From a virus: 24,596 bases of DNA. The notes beneath the pieces were generated by a model that saw only the letters and a list, made by a program, of their open reading frames with translations, was not told where the DNA came from and did no database searches. A program made the position numbers and the translations under genes. The stretch is taken from IMG/VR virus record IMGVR_UViG_3300043420_000050, positions 1-24,596 of that record, one strand, 5' to 3'. Every line of letters starts with the position of its first letter. Within the stretch, counting starts at the first letter, position 1. Positions 14,382 to 22,755 of the stretch are shown here, one piece after another.

Positions 14382-14389
14382 TATTTATT
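14382..14389 (-). promoter_or_regulatory. Late-type promoter box AATAAATA
   Basis: The minus strand has AATAAATA, 7 of 8 to the T4 late consensus. It lies in the non-coding gap between tRNA-Ser and the ligase/nucleotidyltransferase gene, 20 bases before its ATG. This gap has no other feature that I can see. Confidence 0.5.
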
Positions 14390-14437
14390 TTAGCAGCACC
14401 ACAGAGGACCGTGAGTAGCAGTGGACAGTTTGAAAAG

Positions 14438-14522
14438 CGGAAGGGGTGGGATTCGAACCCACGGATGCTTTCACATCGCTAGTTTTCAAGACTAGAGCCT
14501 TAAACCACTCGACCACCCTTCC
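14438..14522 (-). tRNA. tRNA-Ser (anticodon TGA)
   Basis: The 85-nt cloverleaf can be drawn on the minus strand. The acceptor stem GGAAGGG pairs with CCCTTCC, with discriminator G. The D arm contains GTCGAGTGGTTTAAGGC. The anticodon stem CTAGT/ACTAG holds the loop CTTGAAA with anticodon TGA. A long variable arm (CGATGTGAAAGCATCCG), typical of class II serine tRNAs, and a T arm with GGTTCGAATCC follow. The 3' CCA is not encoded. It starts 2 bases after the stop of the oxygenase gene, so it is probably cut out of the mRNA. It would read UCA and related Ser codons, used often in an AT-leaning phage. Confidence 0.95.
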
Positions 14523-14524
14523 AA

Positions 14525-15199
14525 TTAAAATGAGTTGACTTGCTGTACCTTAGATCTGGGTAAAGGAGGTTTACAAGAACTTCTAAGTTTATATATGAAA
14601 AACACTAAGGTAAGTCTAGGTTCTTCACCAACAATAAAATTAGATTCTTTGTGAAACTCCATTCCAGAATAACAAATCAACCGATTATATACATTCTTAA
14701 CATCAATAGTTTTTTCAAATTGTTCGTGAAATTTTTCTTTAACGTCAAGATAGTAATCAACATCTACAGGCTCATTAGCATATAAAAGATCTCTTGTATC
14801 AGATAGATCACGTATTGTTCTTTCTTTTACTTGCCTGTATATTGAAGTGCCAGCATCAGGATTTGAATTCTTATTCAAGTAGACTAGTCCAGCAAGAGGA
14901 ACTTTCAAATCTTGATGAACCCAACCAGTATTTATTTCGGGTGGTCCTTCATATGGATATATTTTTTGGAAATGTAATGCCATCTCACATTCGACATAGC
15001 AGTTTTCTCCAAAAAATAATCCAAGAATCTTCCTAACAAATTGATCGTAAAACGACGGATTAATATTACGAAGATAGTCAGTTCTAACGCCAGGGTAGTT
15101 ACCAGATATTTTAGAGTATTCCAAAGAGAGTCCGTATTCACGGACTTCATCTGGATTCTCAAAGAAATCATCTACAACTGATGCTGGAATAAACTTCAT
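14525..15199 (-). CDS. Probable 2-oxoglutarate/Fe(II)-dependent oxygenase (DUF6445-like)
   Basis: The product has 224 residues. The middle part contains the facial-triad pattern: TGWVHQD gives H95 and D97, EFHKES gives H183, and EEPRLTLVFF gives R195, placed 12 residues after the second His, where these enzymes bind 2-oxoglutarate. Between them lie PLAGLVYLN and DAGTSIYR, typical of the double-stranded beta-helix. I recall this layout from the DUF6445 group, in which members occur near flavin-dependent tryptophan halogenases in some bacterial clusters; I have not checked this. A halogenase homologue lies two genes upstream. The substrate is unknown. The start overlaps the mazG stop as TAATG, and the tRNA follows at once. 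Confidence 0.75.
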   Translation of the reverse strand: MKFIPASVVDDFFENPDEVREYGLSLEYSKISGNYPGVRTDYLRNINPSFYDQFVRKILGLFFGENCYVECEMALHFQKIYPYEGPPEINTGWVHQDLKVPLAGLVYLNKNSNPDAGTSIYRQVKERTIRDLSDTRDLLYANEPVDVDYYLDVKEKFHEQFEKTIDVKNVYNRLICYSGMEFHKESNFIVGEEPRLTLVFFIYKLRSSCKPPLPRSKVQQVNSF

Positions 15200-15603
15200 T
15201 AGAGATCATCTTCTGCTCGGTTCTCGGAGTAGTAAATATCAAAGCTTCCACCTGGATACCTCTTCTCAAGTTTCTTGACATTACGTTCAAGAACTTCTTC
15301 AAAAGAAACCCCCAATGCTTGAGTTGCTTGAGCTACGTACCAAAGGAGATCGCCCAACTCAATAATAAGATGTTCTCGGTTGTCGTCGTTCCAAGGTTTA
15401 CCTTGGAAGACCATCTTCTTAACGATCTCAAGGAACTCACCACCCTCAGCATTAATGCCAACACCAGCAGTAATAAGTCGCTCAATATTGGCACCTTTTC
15501 CATCAAGTTCAACAAGACGGTCAGCAAGGGCAACAAAATCTTTAGAAGCGTCACTAGTGACAGCATCTACGAATTCCTCATAACGATTGAAATTAATAGT
15601 CAT
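15199..15603 (-). CDS. mazG: MazG nucleotide pyrophosphohydrolase
   Basis: MazG hydrolyses (d)NTPs or related nucleotides to monophosphates. Cyanophage MazG has been linked first to (p)ppGpp control and later to dNTP (dGTP/dCTP) hydrolysis for reuse of host DNA. The 134 residues show the two metal-binding pairs: EFLE (E56, E59) and ELGD (E82, D85), the latter in HLIIELGDLLWYVAQA. The C-terminal helix FEEVLERNVKKLEKRYPGG also fits the family. The length is typical of the short single-domain form. It starts 2 bases after gp41 and shares a base with the next gene, so it belongs to the replication operon. Confidence 0.92.
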   Translation of the reverse strand: MTINFNRYEEFVDAVTSDASKDFVALADRLVELDGKGANIERLITAGVGINAEGGEFLEIVKKMVFQGKPWNDDNREHLIIELGDLLWYVAQATQALGVSFEEVLERNVKKLEKRYPGGSFDIYYSENRAEDDL

Positions 15604-15605
15604 AT

Positions 15606-16997
15606 TTAGATAACGAATTTAGAAAATTTATCTAGGCGAGATTGTTTAGAAGAAACATCTTCAAACGTTTCGAACGTGTCTTCATCTTCAGTATTGAGGA
15701 TGTTGTCTCCGTCCGAATCCTCAACATTATACAGCTTCATCTTTGCTCTGTCAATACCCACTGTAAAACGTCGGAAGTAAGTGGGATCGTTGTATCGATT
15801 CTTAAGTTGTTTAACCATAATCCTACCAGACTGTTCAAGTTCCTCAGTGGAAATGAGAGCAAACATAAAATCTGCTGTGGCAGGAAGACCAAAGGATTCA
15901 GAAGTGTCGGTGAGATCAACGTCACTATTACCAAAACCAGACCTAGTAGTTTGAGTTGCTGATACAACTGGTACGTCATTCTCAACAGCAAGACCCCTGA
16001 GTTCCTCTGCAATTGCTTTAACATACGTATAACTGTTTACGATGTGTCCTTTATATCTGGACGAAGCACAGATATTTAGATAATCGATGAAGATAATATC
16101 TGGTTTGAAATATTTCTTCAGTGACAATTCATTGAGAAGTCCTTTGAAATGACCAGCGTGGGCAGAGGCGGTAGGATACTCTTTGATAATCAAACGACCT
16201 TGAGTTTTCCTACCGATCTCAGCAACTCTAGAAGTAAATATCTGCTCAGGAATAGAACCAATATCTTTGATATTAACGTTGAGAAGGTTGGCATCAATAC
16301 GCTCAGCAATCTTCTCCTCTGCCATCTCCATAGTGATGTAGAGAACGTTCTTACCCTGAGACAAACATGCTGCTGCCATATGACACATAAACAGAGACTT
16401 ACCAACACCAGTGCCAGCAAGAGCAATGTTCAGTGTTTTATTAGGCAGACCACCTTTTGTTACAGTATTGAACTTATCAATATCAAAAGGAATTTTAGAT
16501 TCATCCTGGTGATAATAATCATAACGTTCGCCAGCATTCTCAACATAATCGTGACCTACATGTTCGTCGAACGATACTGCCAGGGCCTCTTGTAGGATTG
16601 CTGGGATAGCGTCCTTCGATACCTGTTGATTGCCTCCGTCCGCAATCTTGATTGATTCGAGTAGAGCGAGATAGATTGCCCTGTCCTTACACCACTTCTC
16701 CGTTGTGTCAAGCAACCAGTTATATTCAACTGCCGTGTCCTCAAACGACTTGAGCGTTTGAACAGCAGATTGATAAGATTCTTCAGTAATATCCTTCCTA
16801 TTTTGAAGGTCGATAATGATAACTTCCGAAGTAGGTACAGTGTCGTAATTGCTGGCAAAGTTCCAGACTTCTTCGTAGATAATTCTTTCATGATAGTCTT
16901 CAAAATATTCAGGTTTTACAAACGGTACTACCTTTCGATAAAAGTCTTCATTGAAGAGAAGATTCCTGAGAATAGTTGATTCAATTTTTTCCGTCAT
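15606..16997 (-). CDS. 41: Replicative DNA helicase, T4 gp41/DnaB-like
   Basis: Gp41 is the hexameric 5'-3' helicase that opens the fork and binds the gp61 primase. The 463 residues contain an N-terminal helical domain (1-150), a linker and the RecA-like motor. Walker A is GTGVGKS at 195-201 (ALAGTGVGKSLFMCH), and Walker B is IIFIDYLN at 301-308. A conserved TQTTRSGF stretch follows, then a basic motif KNRYNDPTYFRRF. The C-terminal tail is acidic (DSDGDNILNTEDEDTFETF). The length matches T4 gp41 (475). The start lies 17 bases inside the end of the halogenase-like gene, so it is coupled to it. Confidence 0.95.
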   Translation of the reverse strand: MTEKIESTILRNLLFNEDFYRKVVPFVKPEYFEDYHERIIYEEVWNFASNYDTVPTSEVIIIDLQNRKDITEESYQSAVQTLKSFEDTAVEYNWLLDTTEKWCKDRAIYLALLESIKIADGGNQQVSKDAIPAILQEALAVSFDEHVGHDYVENAGERYDYYHQDESKIPFDIDKFNTVTKGGLPNKTLNIALAGTGVGKSLFMCHMAAACLSQGKNVLYITMEMAEEKIAERIDANLLNVNIKDIGSIPEQIFTSRVAEIGRKTQGRLIIKEYPTASAHAGHFKGLLNELSLKKYFKPDIIFIDYLNICASSRYKGHIVNSYTYVKAIAEELRGLAVENDVPVVSATQTTRSGFGNSDVDLTDTSESFGLPATADFMFALISTEELEQSGRIMVKQLKNRYNDPTYFRRFTVGIDRAKMKLYNVEDSDGDNILNTEDEDTFETFEDVSSKQSRLDKFSKFVI

Positions 16998-18117
16998 TCA
17001 TTACTCCTTCGTACCAATTTTTAAAGCTCCAGAATGACCACTGCCCATAACTATGTTGAGTAAATAAAGGATGCCTAATTTGATCACAAGAACTAATCTT
17101 TGATTGTTCTAAAAACTTATCAAAAATTTCATCTTCTACATAAAGTTTTTTACAGTAATTCCAAAAAGGTGTATTATATTTTGATCCATTCTGATAATGC
17201 CACAATATAAATCTTTCCAGATTTTTAATGTAAACTCTCATCATGTCTTCAGCTTTCTCAAGCGAAATTTTATTAGCAACGATAGCTTGAAAAGACAGCG
17301 TTGCCCATTGTTGATATGCTCCTATAGAAGTAGATTCCAACGGTTCTAAGAAAAACATTTTATTGCCATTGAATAAAATATTACCTTTATAAAAATTGTT
17401 AGTGACATAATTTTTAAAAGAAAATTTTGATGTAACTTCGACATCAAACATTTCTAGCATGTTTTTCTCTGCTGCATCTGGATTGGTCTTTTTATTATTA
17501 TACAAATAACCAACAGAATATGGGTATGAAGTAGAATCTTCTAGAGTAGGGATAATAAAGCACCACCCATCTGGAGTTGCTACACATCTAGTCCACGGTT
17601 TTGTAAATACTTCTTTTGGTTTTCCAAGAATAACCGAATTAAGTGGATTAACTAAGTCAGTATATCCAGAGTAATCAGATGGTTTACCAGTACAATCAAA
17701 AACATAATCGGAATCTATCTCAGATACCTTTACATTCTCCTGCTCTCTTACTTTAAAATACCCAGAGTTTAAAATTACAGATCTAGTTTCTTTTGGAGAC
17801 AAGTGTAAAGCATGGGTGTCTAAAGGAAAATCGTGGAAAATTGTTTCAGACTTCCCCCAGTTCTCATACAAAATACCTTCTTTGGGAATAGCTTTGATCT
17901 CATTAGTATACCAATTTGTTCCCAAGGTTTGCCACAAAAGTCTAGGTTGAGATGGTATAGTTGCTTGACCAACTAATTCATGTTTCTTATTTGGATCATG
18001 AATCATCTCAACTTCGACGCCATAGGATTTCCCATGATAAGCATAATATAAAGCGGTAATACACCCAGCGTTTCCAGATCCAACGACTGTTATTTTTTTA
18101 TTCGTCGTCAGTGCCAT
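16981..18117 (-). CDS. Short flavin-dependent tryptophan halogenase homologue (PrnA-like)
   Basis: The 378-residue protein has the FAD-binding loop GSGNAG (13-18) and GQATIPSQ (50-57, usually G-E-A-T-X-P). K79 aligns with the catalytic Lys79 of PrnA. E261 lies in FLEPLEST and aligns with the catalytic Glu. Departures are notable: the WXWXIP signature reads GWCFIIP (184-190), and the residue after EST is Ser (ESTS) instead of the Gly that helps bind chloride. It is also about 130-150 residues shorter than classical tryptophan halogenases. It could halogenate an indole, or work as a related monooxygenase. It starts 20 bases inside uvsX and ends 17 bases inside gp41. Its codon use is AT-rich compared with both, pointing to insertion of a foreign gene into the operon. 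Confidence 0.8.
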   Translation of the reverse strand: MALTTNKKITVVGSGNAGCITALYYAYHGKSYGVEVEMIHDPNKKHELVGQATIPSQPRLLWQTLGTNWYTNEIKAIPKEGILYENWGKSETIFHDFPLDTHALHLSPKETRSVILNSGYFKVREQENVKVSEIDSDYVFDCTGKPSDYSGYTDLVNPLNSVILGKPKEVFTKPWTRCVATPDGWCFIIPTLEDSTSYPYSVGYLYNNKKTNPDAAEKNMLEMFDVEVTSKFSFKNYVTNNFYKGNILFNGNKMFFLEPLESTSIGAYQQWATLSFQAIVANKISLEKAEDMMRVYIKNLERFILWHYQNGSKYNTPFWNYCKKLYVEDEIFDKFLEQSKISSCDQIRHPLFTQHSYGQWSFWSFKNWYEGVMNDGKN

Positions 18118-19120
18118 AGAGAAATTCCTTTTGTGCTTGTTTATCTAGTTGCTCCAGAACTTCTGGAGTAAAGTAAGTCTCTGGTTCTTTGAGGATCTGC
18201 TTAGCATAGATCTTCTTGCCATCGATTTCATATCGACCAGCAACGTTCTTCCACATCCCTGCTCGCTCACCTAATTCTAGCAGACCGTAGTATCGCTCCA
18301 GTCCCCTAGCATCGAAGAACAACCGTGTCTCGACCTTAGATCCCTCACGAGTCAGACGGGACTTCTTCGCCTCACATTTAATAATGTTTCCGACCAGATC
18401 GGTTCCGTCTTTCTCTTTCTTTTTAGAAAGGAAAACGATGGTAGAAGCGGAATACTTGAGACCAACTCCCCCTCCCATTTCTTTAGTTGGGACATAAGCT
18501 CCGATAACATCATAGGTGTGATTAGTAACCAACATTGGAATGTTAGCCTTACCAAGCTTAAGTGTCAACACTCGGAAAGCACCCTTAATAAGTTGTGATT
18601 TCGTCATGTCACGAACTTGCTTGTCATTAGAAATGTCTTCCATTTCCTTAGAAGAAGATAACATTCCCAAAGAGTCTAACACAAACATCAATGGTTGACG
18701 TTCATCTTTAGGTTGTTCTAAGTATTTGTCCACAATACGGATCGCCTGAGTTCTGAACTCCTCAATGGTATCCACAGGCATAATAATCATACGTTGAGAA
18801 TCGATGCCACGACTCTCAATCATGTCCTTAGAAATAGCAGACTCCGTTTCAAAATAAATGACTCCAGCGTTGGGATCACTATCAAGGAAAGAACGAACAA
18901 CAGAAAGACAAAAGAAAGTTTTGCCTGTGCCGCTTTCCCCTGCCAAAGCTGTAATCTTGTTCGAAGGGAATCCACCAAAAATAGATCCACTAACAAGGGC
19001 GTTAACCATATAACTACCAGTGTCAATGAAAGATTCAATATCACCAGCAGCGATCCCATCGCTAACAAAGCTAGCGTATTCATTTTTGCTGTCTTTAATT
19101 ACAGTATCTAGAAAATTCAT
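18098..19120 (-). CDS. uvsX: UvsX, RecA-like recombinase
   Basis: UvsX forms filaments on single-stranded DNA and drives strand exchange and recombination-dependent replication in T4-like phages. The 340-residue protein has Walker A GESGTGKT (61-68) within [20 protein letters not shown], and Walker [11 protein letters not shown] (143-152). A probable DNA-binding loop lies around [19 protein letters not shown], and an L2-like region near [12 protein letters not shown]. The acidic C-terminal end (LYGTDDE) also fits RecA relatives. The length is close to T4 UvsX (391) minus part of the C-terminus, as usual in cyanophages. It follows gp43 by 1 base and is overlapped by the halogenase-like gene. 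Confidence 0.95.
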   Translation of the reverse strand: MNFLDTVIKDSKNEYASFVSDGIAAGDIESFIDTGSYMVNALVSGSIFGGFPSNKITALAGESGTGKTFFCLSVVRSFLDSDPNAGVIYFETESAISKDMIESRGIDSQRMIIMPVDTIEEFRTQAIRIVDKYLEQPKDERQPLMFVLDSLGMLSSSKEMEDISNDKQVRDMTKSQLIKGAFRVLTLKLGKANIPMLVTNHTYDVIGAYVPTKEMGGGVGLKYSASTIVFLSKKKEKDGTDLVGNIIKCEAKKSRLTREGSKVETRLFFDARGLERYYGLLELGERAGMWKNVAGRYEIDGKKIYAKQILKEPETYFTPEVLEQLDKQAQKEFLYGTDDE

Positions 19121-19121
19121 A

Positions 19122-21614
19122 TCAGAAGAAACTCAATAAGGAAACTTTTTTCTCGTAATGCCAACCAATACATTCTAGCACATTCTTGAGAGGTTCCAAA
19201 AAACTCTTCTCAAACTGAAGGTTATGGTCAACATACTTTGCCAGATTAAATTCTGGAGGTAGATTTTGAAAGAATGAAATTACATTCTCTTGGATTGGGT
19301 TTGGAGTCTTGAGGTAGAGAAACTTGATCTTCTCTCCTTCTTGGATAAGAGGATACTTGTGAGTAATTTTATGACTTCGAATGTAGTGATTATACAATAA
19401 TGCACCTCGGACATGAATAGGAGTCCTCTCTCGGTAAATCGATCCTTTGGAGCTGTATTTTTGTAGTCCATTAACACCTCTCGGAAAAGCAATATTCAGG
19501 TAATCTTCCTTCTTAGTATCTTCCTTAACTTTATCAATGAAGTCAATAAGAACATCATTATCTTCGTTAATAATAATACTATATGCTTTCTTCAATTTAT
19601 CCCTAAAGAAAGCAGGAGTAGAAGACCTAGCAGTTTCCATACCACAGATCTTCATCTTAGGTTCGGCATAGCGTACACCTTCACTATCCCACACGTTGAG
19701 AATGTATCGCTTCTTGGCAGTCCAGATAGCACGGTCAGCGATGTTCTCACGCTTCATCTTCATCTTCTGCTCATATGCCGAAACATAATCCGCCAGTTCT
19801 TGATAAGAGGATTCGATGAACGGTTCCAATTTGTCTTGACAGATCTTATCAAGTATCCCCACAATTGCTGCTTTATCGCTAGACTTACTACCAAAAAATT
19901 TAGTAACAAGAGGTCCAAGATTAAGATAGATGCTGTCAGTGTCGGATGCGATAACATAATCCACTCCATCAGTTGACAAGAGTTTATTTAGATACCCATT
20001 CATTTTATTCTCAATCCAACGGATAGAGAGTTGACCAGACATAGTGATAGCTTCAGCAATCTCTAGACGATAGTATCTAAAATGCTCATTGCCGATAGCG
20101 CCATAAGCAGAGTTCAGTTGGATTTTACGTGCCATCTGAATGTTGTTACAGCGAGCGATCTCTTTCTTCAATTCTACAGTAGGATTCTTTTCATACTGCT
20201 GCTTGGCGGCAAGCATCCTCTTCTTGTAGATAGTACGTTCCTGATAGATTTTATCCATCAATTCAGGTAAGAATCCTCTTTTGTTGGTATCGTAATATGT
20301 ACCGTTAGCACATAGAGTTTGACCAGTTAGATCAAACAACTCAATCTCTTTATTTAACAAACGTTCTACATTAGCAGATGGATGACGATTGTCTTTCAAC
20401 GTCTCTGGCGAGAGGTTGTACTGCATAATGAGGTGAGGGTATAGGGAGTTGAGGTCAAAAGATACCACCCAGTCATAAATTCCTGGAATAGGTTCTTTGA
20501 CATATGCTCCAGCATACTTGTTATCCTTTCTGCTTTCATGTTTCGGGGGAATTACAATGTTTTGTTTCGACAGATAAACATAGATGATATTATCCCACAT
20601 ACGTACCTGTGAGTACACATCCTCAAAATTAACCTTAGCATCATATGCCATAGTGATGGCAAGTTCAATCAACTTCATCTTGTCATCCAACTGATCAACC
20701 AATCGAACGTCAATGATGTTGTACTCGACAAACTTCTGCCACCCTTTAGTGTAGAACTCCTTGAAAGTATCAAACTCACTATGGTCTAACTTTCTAGCAC
20801 CAAGTTCTACCGAACAGATATGATCAAGACGATATGATTCTTGGTTAGTGTAAGTAAATTTTTTGTATAATTCAAGGTAGTCTAGACAAGCAATGCCACT
20901 AATGTCGTAGGCAATCTGTTTACGTCCTTTAATATAAATCTCACGGTAAAGGATGCTATTCCATGGAGAGATCATCTTCGCTTCCTTTTCACCGATGATA
21001 CGTTCAATACGCTTGATAATGTATGGCATATCAAACAATTGAACGTTCCATCCAGTAATCACATCAGGATAGTTTGATTGCCAGTAGTGTAAGAATGCTT
21101 TGAGAAGTCCCGTCTCGGTTTCAAACTGCATGTAATCGACATCTTTCTCTTTATTATCAAAAGGGCGACTACCAAAAACAGTGATCCTACCCATCTCAGA
21201 ATCTTTAATGCTGATCAAAAGAATCTCTTGATCAGCAGATTCAATATCAGGGAATCCATTTTCAGCACCAGTTTCAATGTCGATCGTAAAGACACGAATC
21301 TTTCCCATATCAAATTTCATTTCATCCCAAGGATATTCACTAAGGATGTATTGATTGGTATATCGTGTTTGACCATATACAGGAAAGTCTGCCAACTCTT
21401 TATGAGTTTCTACAAACTCTTTAGCATCTTTGATTGTACCCTGTTCTACAGGGCGAACATACTTTCCGTCCAGCGTTTTCCACTCAGACTTTTTGGTTGT
21501 AGGCAAGAACAATGTAGGGTTAAATTTAACCCTATCGCTAAACTGCTTACCATGATCATACCCACGAACAAGAATAGTGTTTCCCGACTGTTGAACGCTG
21601 GTGTAAAATTTCAT
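19122..21614 (-). CDS. 43: DNA polymerase, family B, T4 gp43-like
   Basis: Gp43 copies phage DNA and proofreads. The 830 residues show the 3'-5' exonuclease motifs: Exo[10 protein letters not shown] with D112/E114 (the same numbers as T4), Exo[12 protein letters not shown] (N190, D195) and Exo[13 protein letters not shown] (Y298, D302). Polymerase motif A is FDLNSLYP (D387), motif B is [12 protein letters not shown] and motif C is SDTDSIYL (558-561). The C-terminus SLLSFF is a short hydrophobic tail of the kind that docks on the sliding clamp. The start overlaps the 84-aa gene as ATGA, tying the polymerase to the three small proteins before it. It is somewhat shorter than T4 gp43 (898). RegA may repress its translation, as in T4; I did not find a clear site. 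Confidence 0.97.
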   Translation of the reverse strand: MKFYTSVQQSGNTILVRGYDHGKQFSDRVKFNPTLFLPTTKKSEWKTLDGKYVRPVEQGTIKDAKEFVETHKELADFPVYGQTRYTNQYILSEYPWDEMKFDMGKIRVFTIDIETGAENGFPDIESADQEILLISIKDSEMGRITVFGSRPFDNKEKDVDYMQFETETGLLKAFLHYWQSNYPDVITGWNVQLFDMPYIIKRIERIIGEKEAKMISPWNSILYREIYIKGRKQIAYDISGIACLDYLELYKKFTYTNQESYRLDHICSVELGARKLDHSEFDTFKEFYTKGWQKFVEYNIIDVRLVDQLDDKMKLIELAITMAYDAKVNFEDVYSQVRMWDNIIYVYLSKQNIVIPPKHESRKDNKYAGAYVKEPIPGIYDWVVSFDLNSLYPHLIMQYNLSPETLKDNRHPSANVERLLNKEIELFDLTGQTLCANGTYYDTNKRGFLPELMDKIYQERTIYKKRMLAAKQQYEKNPTVELKKEIARCNNIQMARKIQLNSAYGAIGNEHFRYYRLEIAEAITMSGQLSIRWIENKMNGYLNKLLSTDGVDYVIASDTDSIYLNLGPLVTKFFGSKSSDKAAIVGILDKICQDKLEPFIESSYQELADYVSAYEQKMKMKRENIADRAIWTAKKRYILNVWDSEGVRYAEPKMKICGMETARSSTPAFFRDKLKKAYSIIINEDNDVLIDFIDKVKEDTKKEDYLNIAFPRGVNGLQKYSSKGSIYRERTPIHVRGALLYNHYIRSHKITHKYPLIQEGEKIKFLYLKTPNPIQENVISFFQNLPPEFNLAKYVDHNLQFEKSFLEPLKNVLECIGWHYEKKVSLLSFF

Positions 21615-21865
21615 TCCGTTTCTACTTTCTTTAGGTCATAATAACGTGCCGATGTTTCGGCATCAGGTTCGGCAATCAACGTAATCTCAGAAGATCTTAC
21701 GACTAGTTCACGATCCGTACTGTAAGGAGGGAATTTAACCACCCCATCAAGCGTTACCTCACATGGGTATTTTAACACACAATCGGGGTCCCCGAACTCA
21801 ACATCGGGGACTTCTTCAATTTCAGCCACAATCCAGTGACCGCTAAACTTCAGTAGTTTAATCAT
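21611..21865 (-). CDS. Small Sm/SH3-like protein, third of a tandem set, 84 aa
   Basis: The product is beta-rich with very little helix. It has lost most of the middle part of its two upstream relatives but keeps the shared core: VKFPPYSTDRELVVRSSEITLIAEP, then a Tyr-rich tail SARYYDLKK (motif around residues 48-80). The upstream proteins show VKFTKWCPYATDTQYRIPY and VKVHFSQWSIFSKSTQFRI at the matching place, each followed by an I-T-I-(A/G)-E-P strand. This looks like a small barrel (Sm/LSm or SH3-like), by pattern only. The start and stop both lie in 4-base ATGA overlaps with neighbours, so the protein is made in step with polymerase. Function is unknown. Confidence 0.75.
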   Translation of the reverse strand: MIKLLKFSGHWIVAEIEEVPDVEFGDPDCVLKYPCEVTLDGVVKFPPYSTDRELVVRSSEITLIAEPDAETSARYYDLKKVETE

Positions 21866-22323
21866 ACTACTTCTGGTGTTACAGCGGGTGGTTGACCAGC
21901 TTCAGCAATTGCTTGCTTAACCAGTTGTTGCTGCTGTTGCCAGTTGGGACTATCTTCAGCACCAGAGGCTGGCATTGGTTCTACTTCTGTAGGAGTAGGA
22001 ATTGTAGTCTCTACTTTCTTACGATAGGCTTGTCCAAGACCTGGATCAGGTTCGCCAATCGTAAGGATGCCATCATAAGGAATACGATATTGAGTATCCG
22101 TAGCATATGGGCACCACTTAGTAAACTTAACCTGAAGATCAAGTTCAGGACTATCTTGACTAGGTGCCGAAATCAAATCAAGTTCATATGGATAGTTCAT
22201 CATCAGACAAATACCACGCCTTTCTTCACCTTCACCTTCAAACACTTCTTGAAGGAATGTAATTAGTTTTTCCCCAGTCCTCAGGACTACAATAGAGGGA
22301 TTCAGTTCAATTGCTTCGCTCAT
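21862..22323 (-). CDS. Sm/SH3-like protein, second of a tandem set, 153 aa
   Basis: Residues 8-105 make up the beta-rich core: IVVLRTGEKLITFLQEVF, then GICLMMNYPYELDL, VKFTKWCPYATDTQYRI and GILTIGEPD. Its opening LRTGEKLI matches the LKTGEHVI of the upstream gene. The C-terminal 45 residues are a disordered Gln/Pro/Glu-rich tail with NWQQQQQLVKQAI. Sm-like proteins such as Hfq bind RNA through short barrels and often have such tails, but I infer this from pattern only. The three-gene set sits immediately before the polymerase and is joined by ATGA overlaps, suggesting a regulatory or accessory role in replication or RNA handling. Confidence 0.8.
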   Translation of the reverse strand: MSEAIELNPSIVVLRTGEKLITFLQEVFEGEGEERRGICLMMNYPYELDLISAPSQDSPELDLQVKFTKWCPYATDTQYRIPYDGILTIGEPDPGLGQAYRKKVETTIPTPTEVEPMPASGAEDSPNWQQQQQLVKQAIAEAGQPPAVTPEVV

Positions 22324-22676
22324 TTAGATTTCTCCTCTTGTTTAATTTTTTCTTGGAACTCTTCAAATTCTGATGGAGACAGAATTGGATATGCTGGTTG
22401 AATCAATTCAATATATCTGTTGTAGATATAATCTTTCGGTTCAGCGATAGTAATAATTTCATCAAATCCAATTCTAAATTGGGTTGATTTAGAAAAAATA
22501 CTCCACTGAGAAAAATGAACCTTTACCTCGCTGTCATTCTCTCCTGCTCCCACCATCTTCAAAAGAGTGGGAACTTCCATAAGAAAACAAAAAGGATTAC
22601 CCTGTTCATCTTTTAGTTCTGTTAGTTTACAGATGACATGCTCACCTGTTTTCAAATGTAAAATACTTACTGACAT
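22320..22676 (-). CDS. Sm/SH3-like protein, first of a tandem set, 118 aa
   Basis: I place the start at ATG 22674-22676, giving MSVSILHLKTGEHVICKL. The longer frame back to 22742 would run through a terminator hairpin and a promoter -10, so its extra 22 residues are not real. The core is VKVHFSQWSIFSKSTQFRI followed by IITIAEPKDYIYNRYIE, closely related to the next gene downstream. The tail is Glu/Lys-rich (EFEEFQEKIKQEEKSK). A small barrel of the Sm or SH3 type is the best guess, with RNA or protein binding as the likely activity. Its -10 box lies 23 bases before the ATG. No clear ribosome site is seen, so the leader may be very short. Confidence 0.8.
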   Translation of the reverse strand: MSVSILHLKTGEHVICKLTELKDEQGNPFCFLMEVPTLLKMVGAGENDSEVKVHFSQWSIFSKSTQFRIGFDEIITIAEPKDYIYNRYIELIQPAYPILSPSEFEEFQEKIKQEEKSK

Positions 22677-22698
22677 ATCAAGCAGGTTATTCAAGATT

Positions 22699-22704
22699 AT
22701 TATA
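22699..22704 (-). promoter_or_regulatory. Promoter -10 box TATAAT
   Basis: A perfect TATAAT stands 2 bases after the T-run of the hsp20 terminator on the minus strand. Seventeen bases upstream is TTGTGG, a weak -35, which falls in the loop and stem of that terminator. This promoter would start the operon of the Sm-like genes, gp43, uvsX and gp41. Confidence 0.65.
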
Positions 22705-22706
22705 GC

Positions 22707-22737
22707 AAAAAAATACGTGACCCACAAGGGGTCACGT
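22707..22737 (-). terminator. Rho-independent terminator after hsp20
   Basis: The stem ACGTGACCC/GGGTCACGT (22715-22737) has a 5-base loop and is followed on the minus strand by A and seven T. It lies 19 bases after the hsp20 stop. The hairpin also overlaps the likely -35 of the next promoter. Confidence 0.9.
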
Positions 22738-22755
22738 GCCACTATTTAGACTGTC

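Noticed and set aside
22677-22742. N-terminal 22-codon extension of the first Sm-like protein
   Set aside because: It would translate the hsp20 terminator and the -10 box. The ATG at 22676 starts the conserved part.
22743-22749. CTAAATA late-promoter-like box after hsp20
   Set aside because: It lies just upstream of the terminator, so a transcript would end at once; probably chance.
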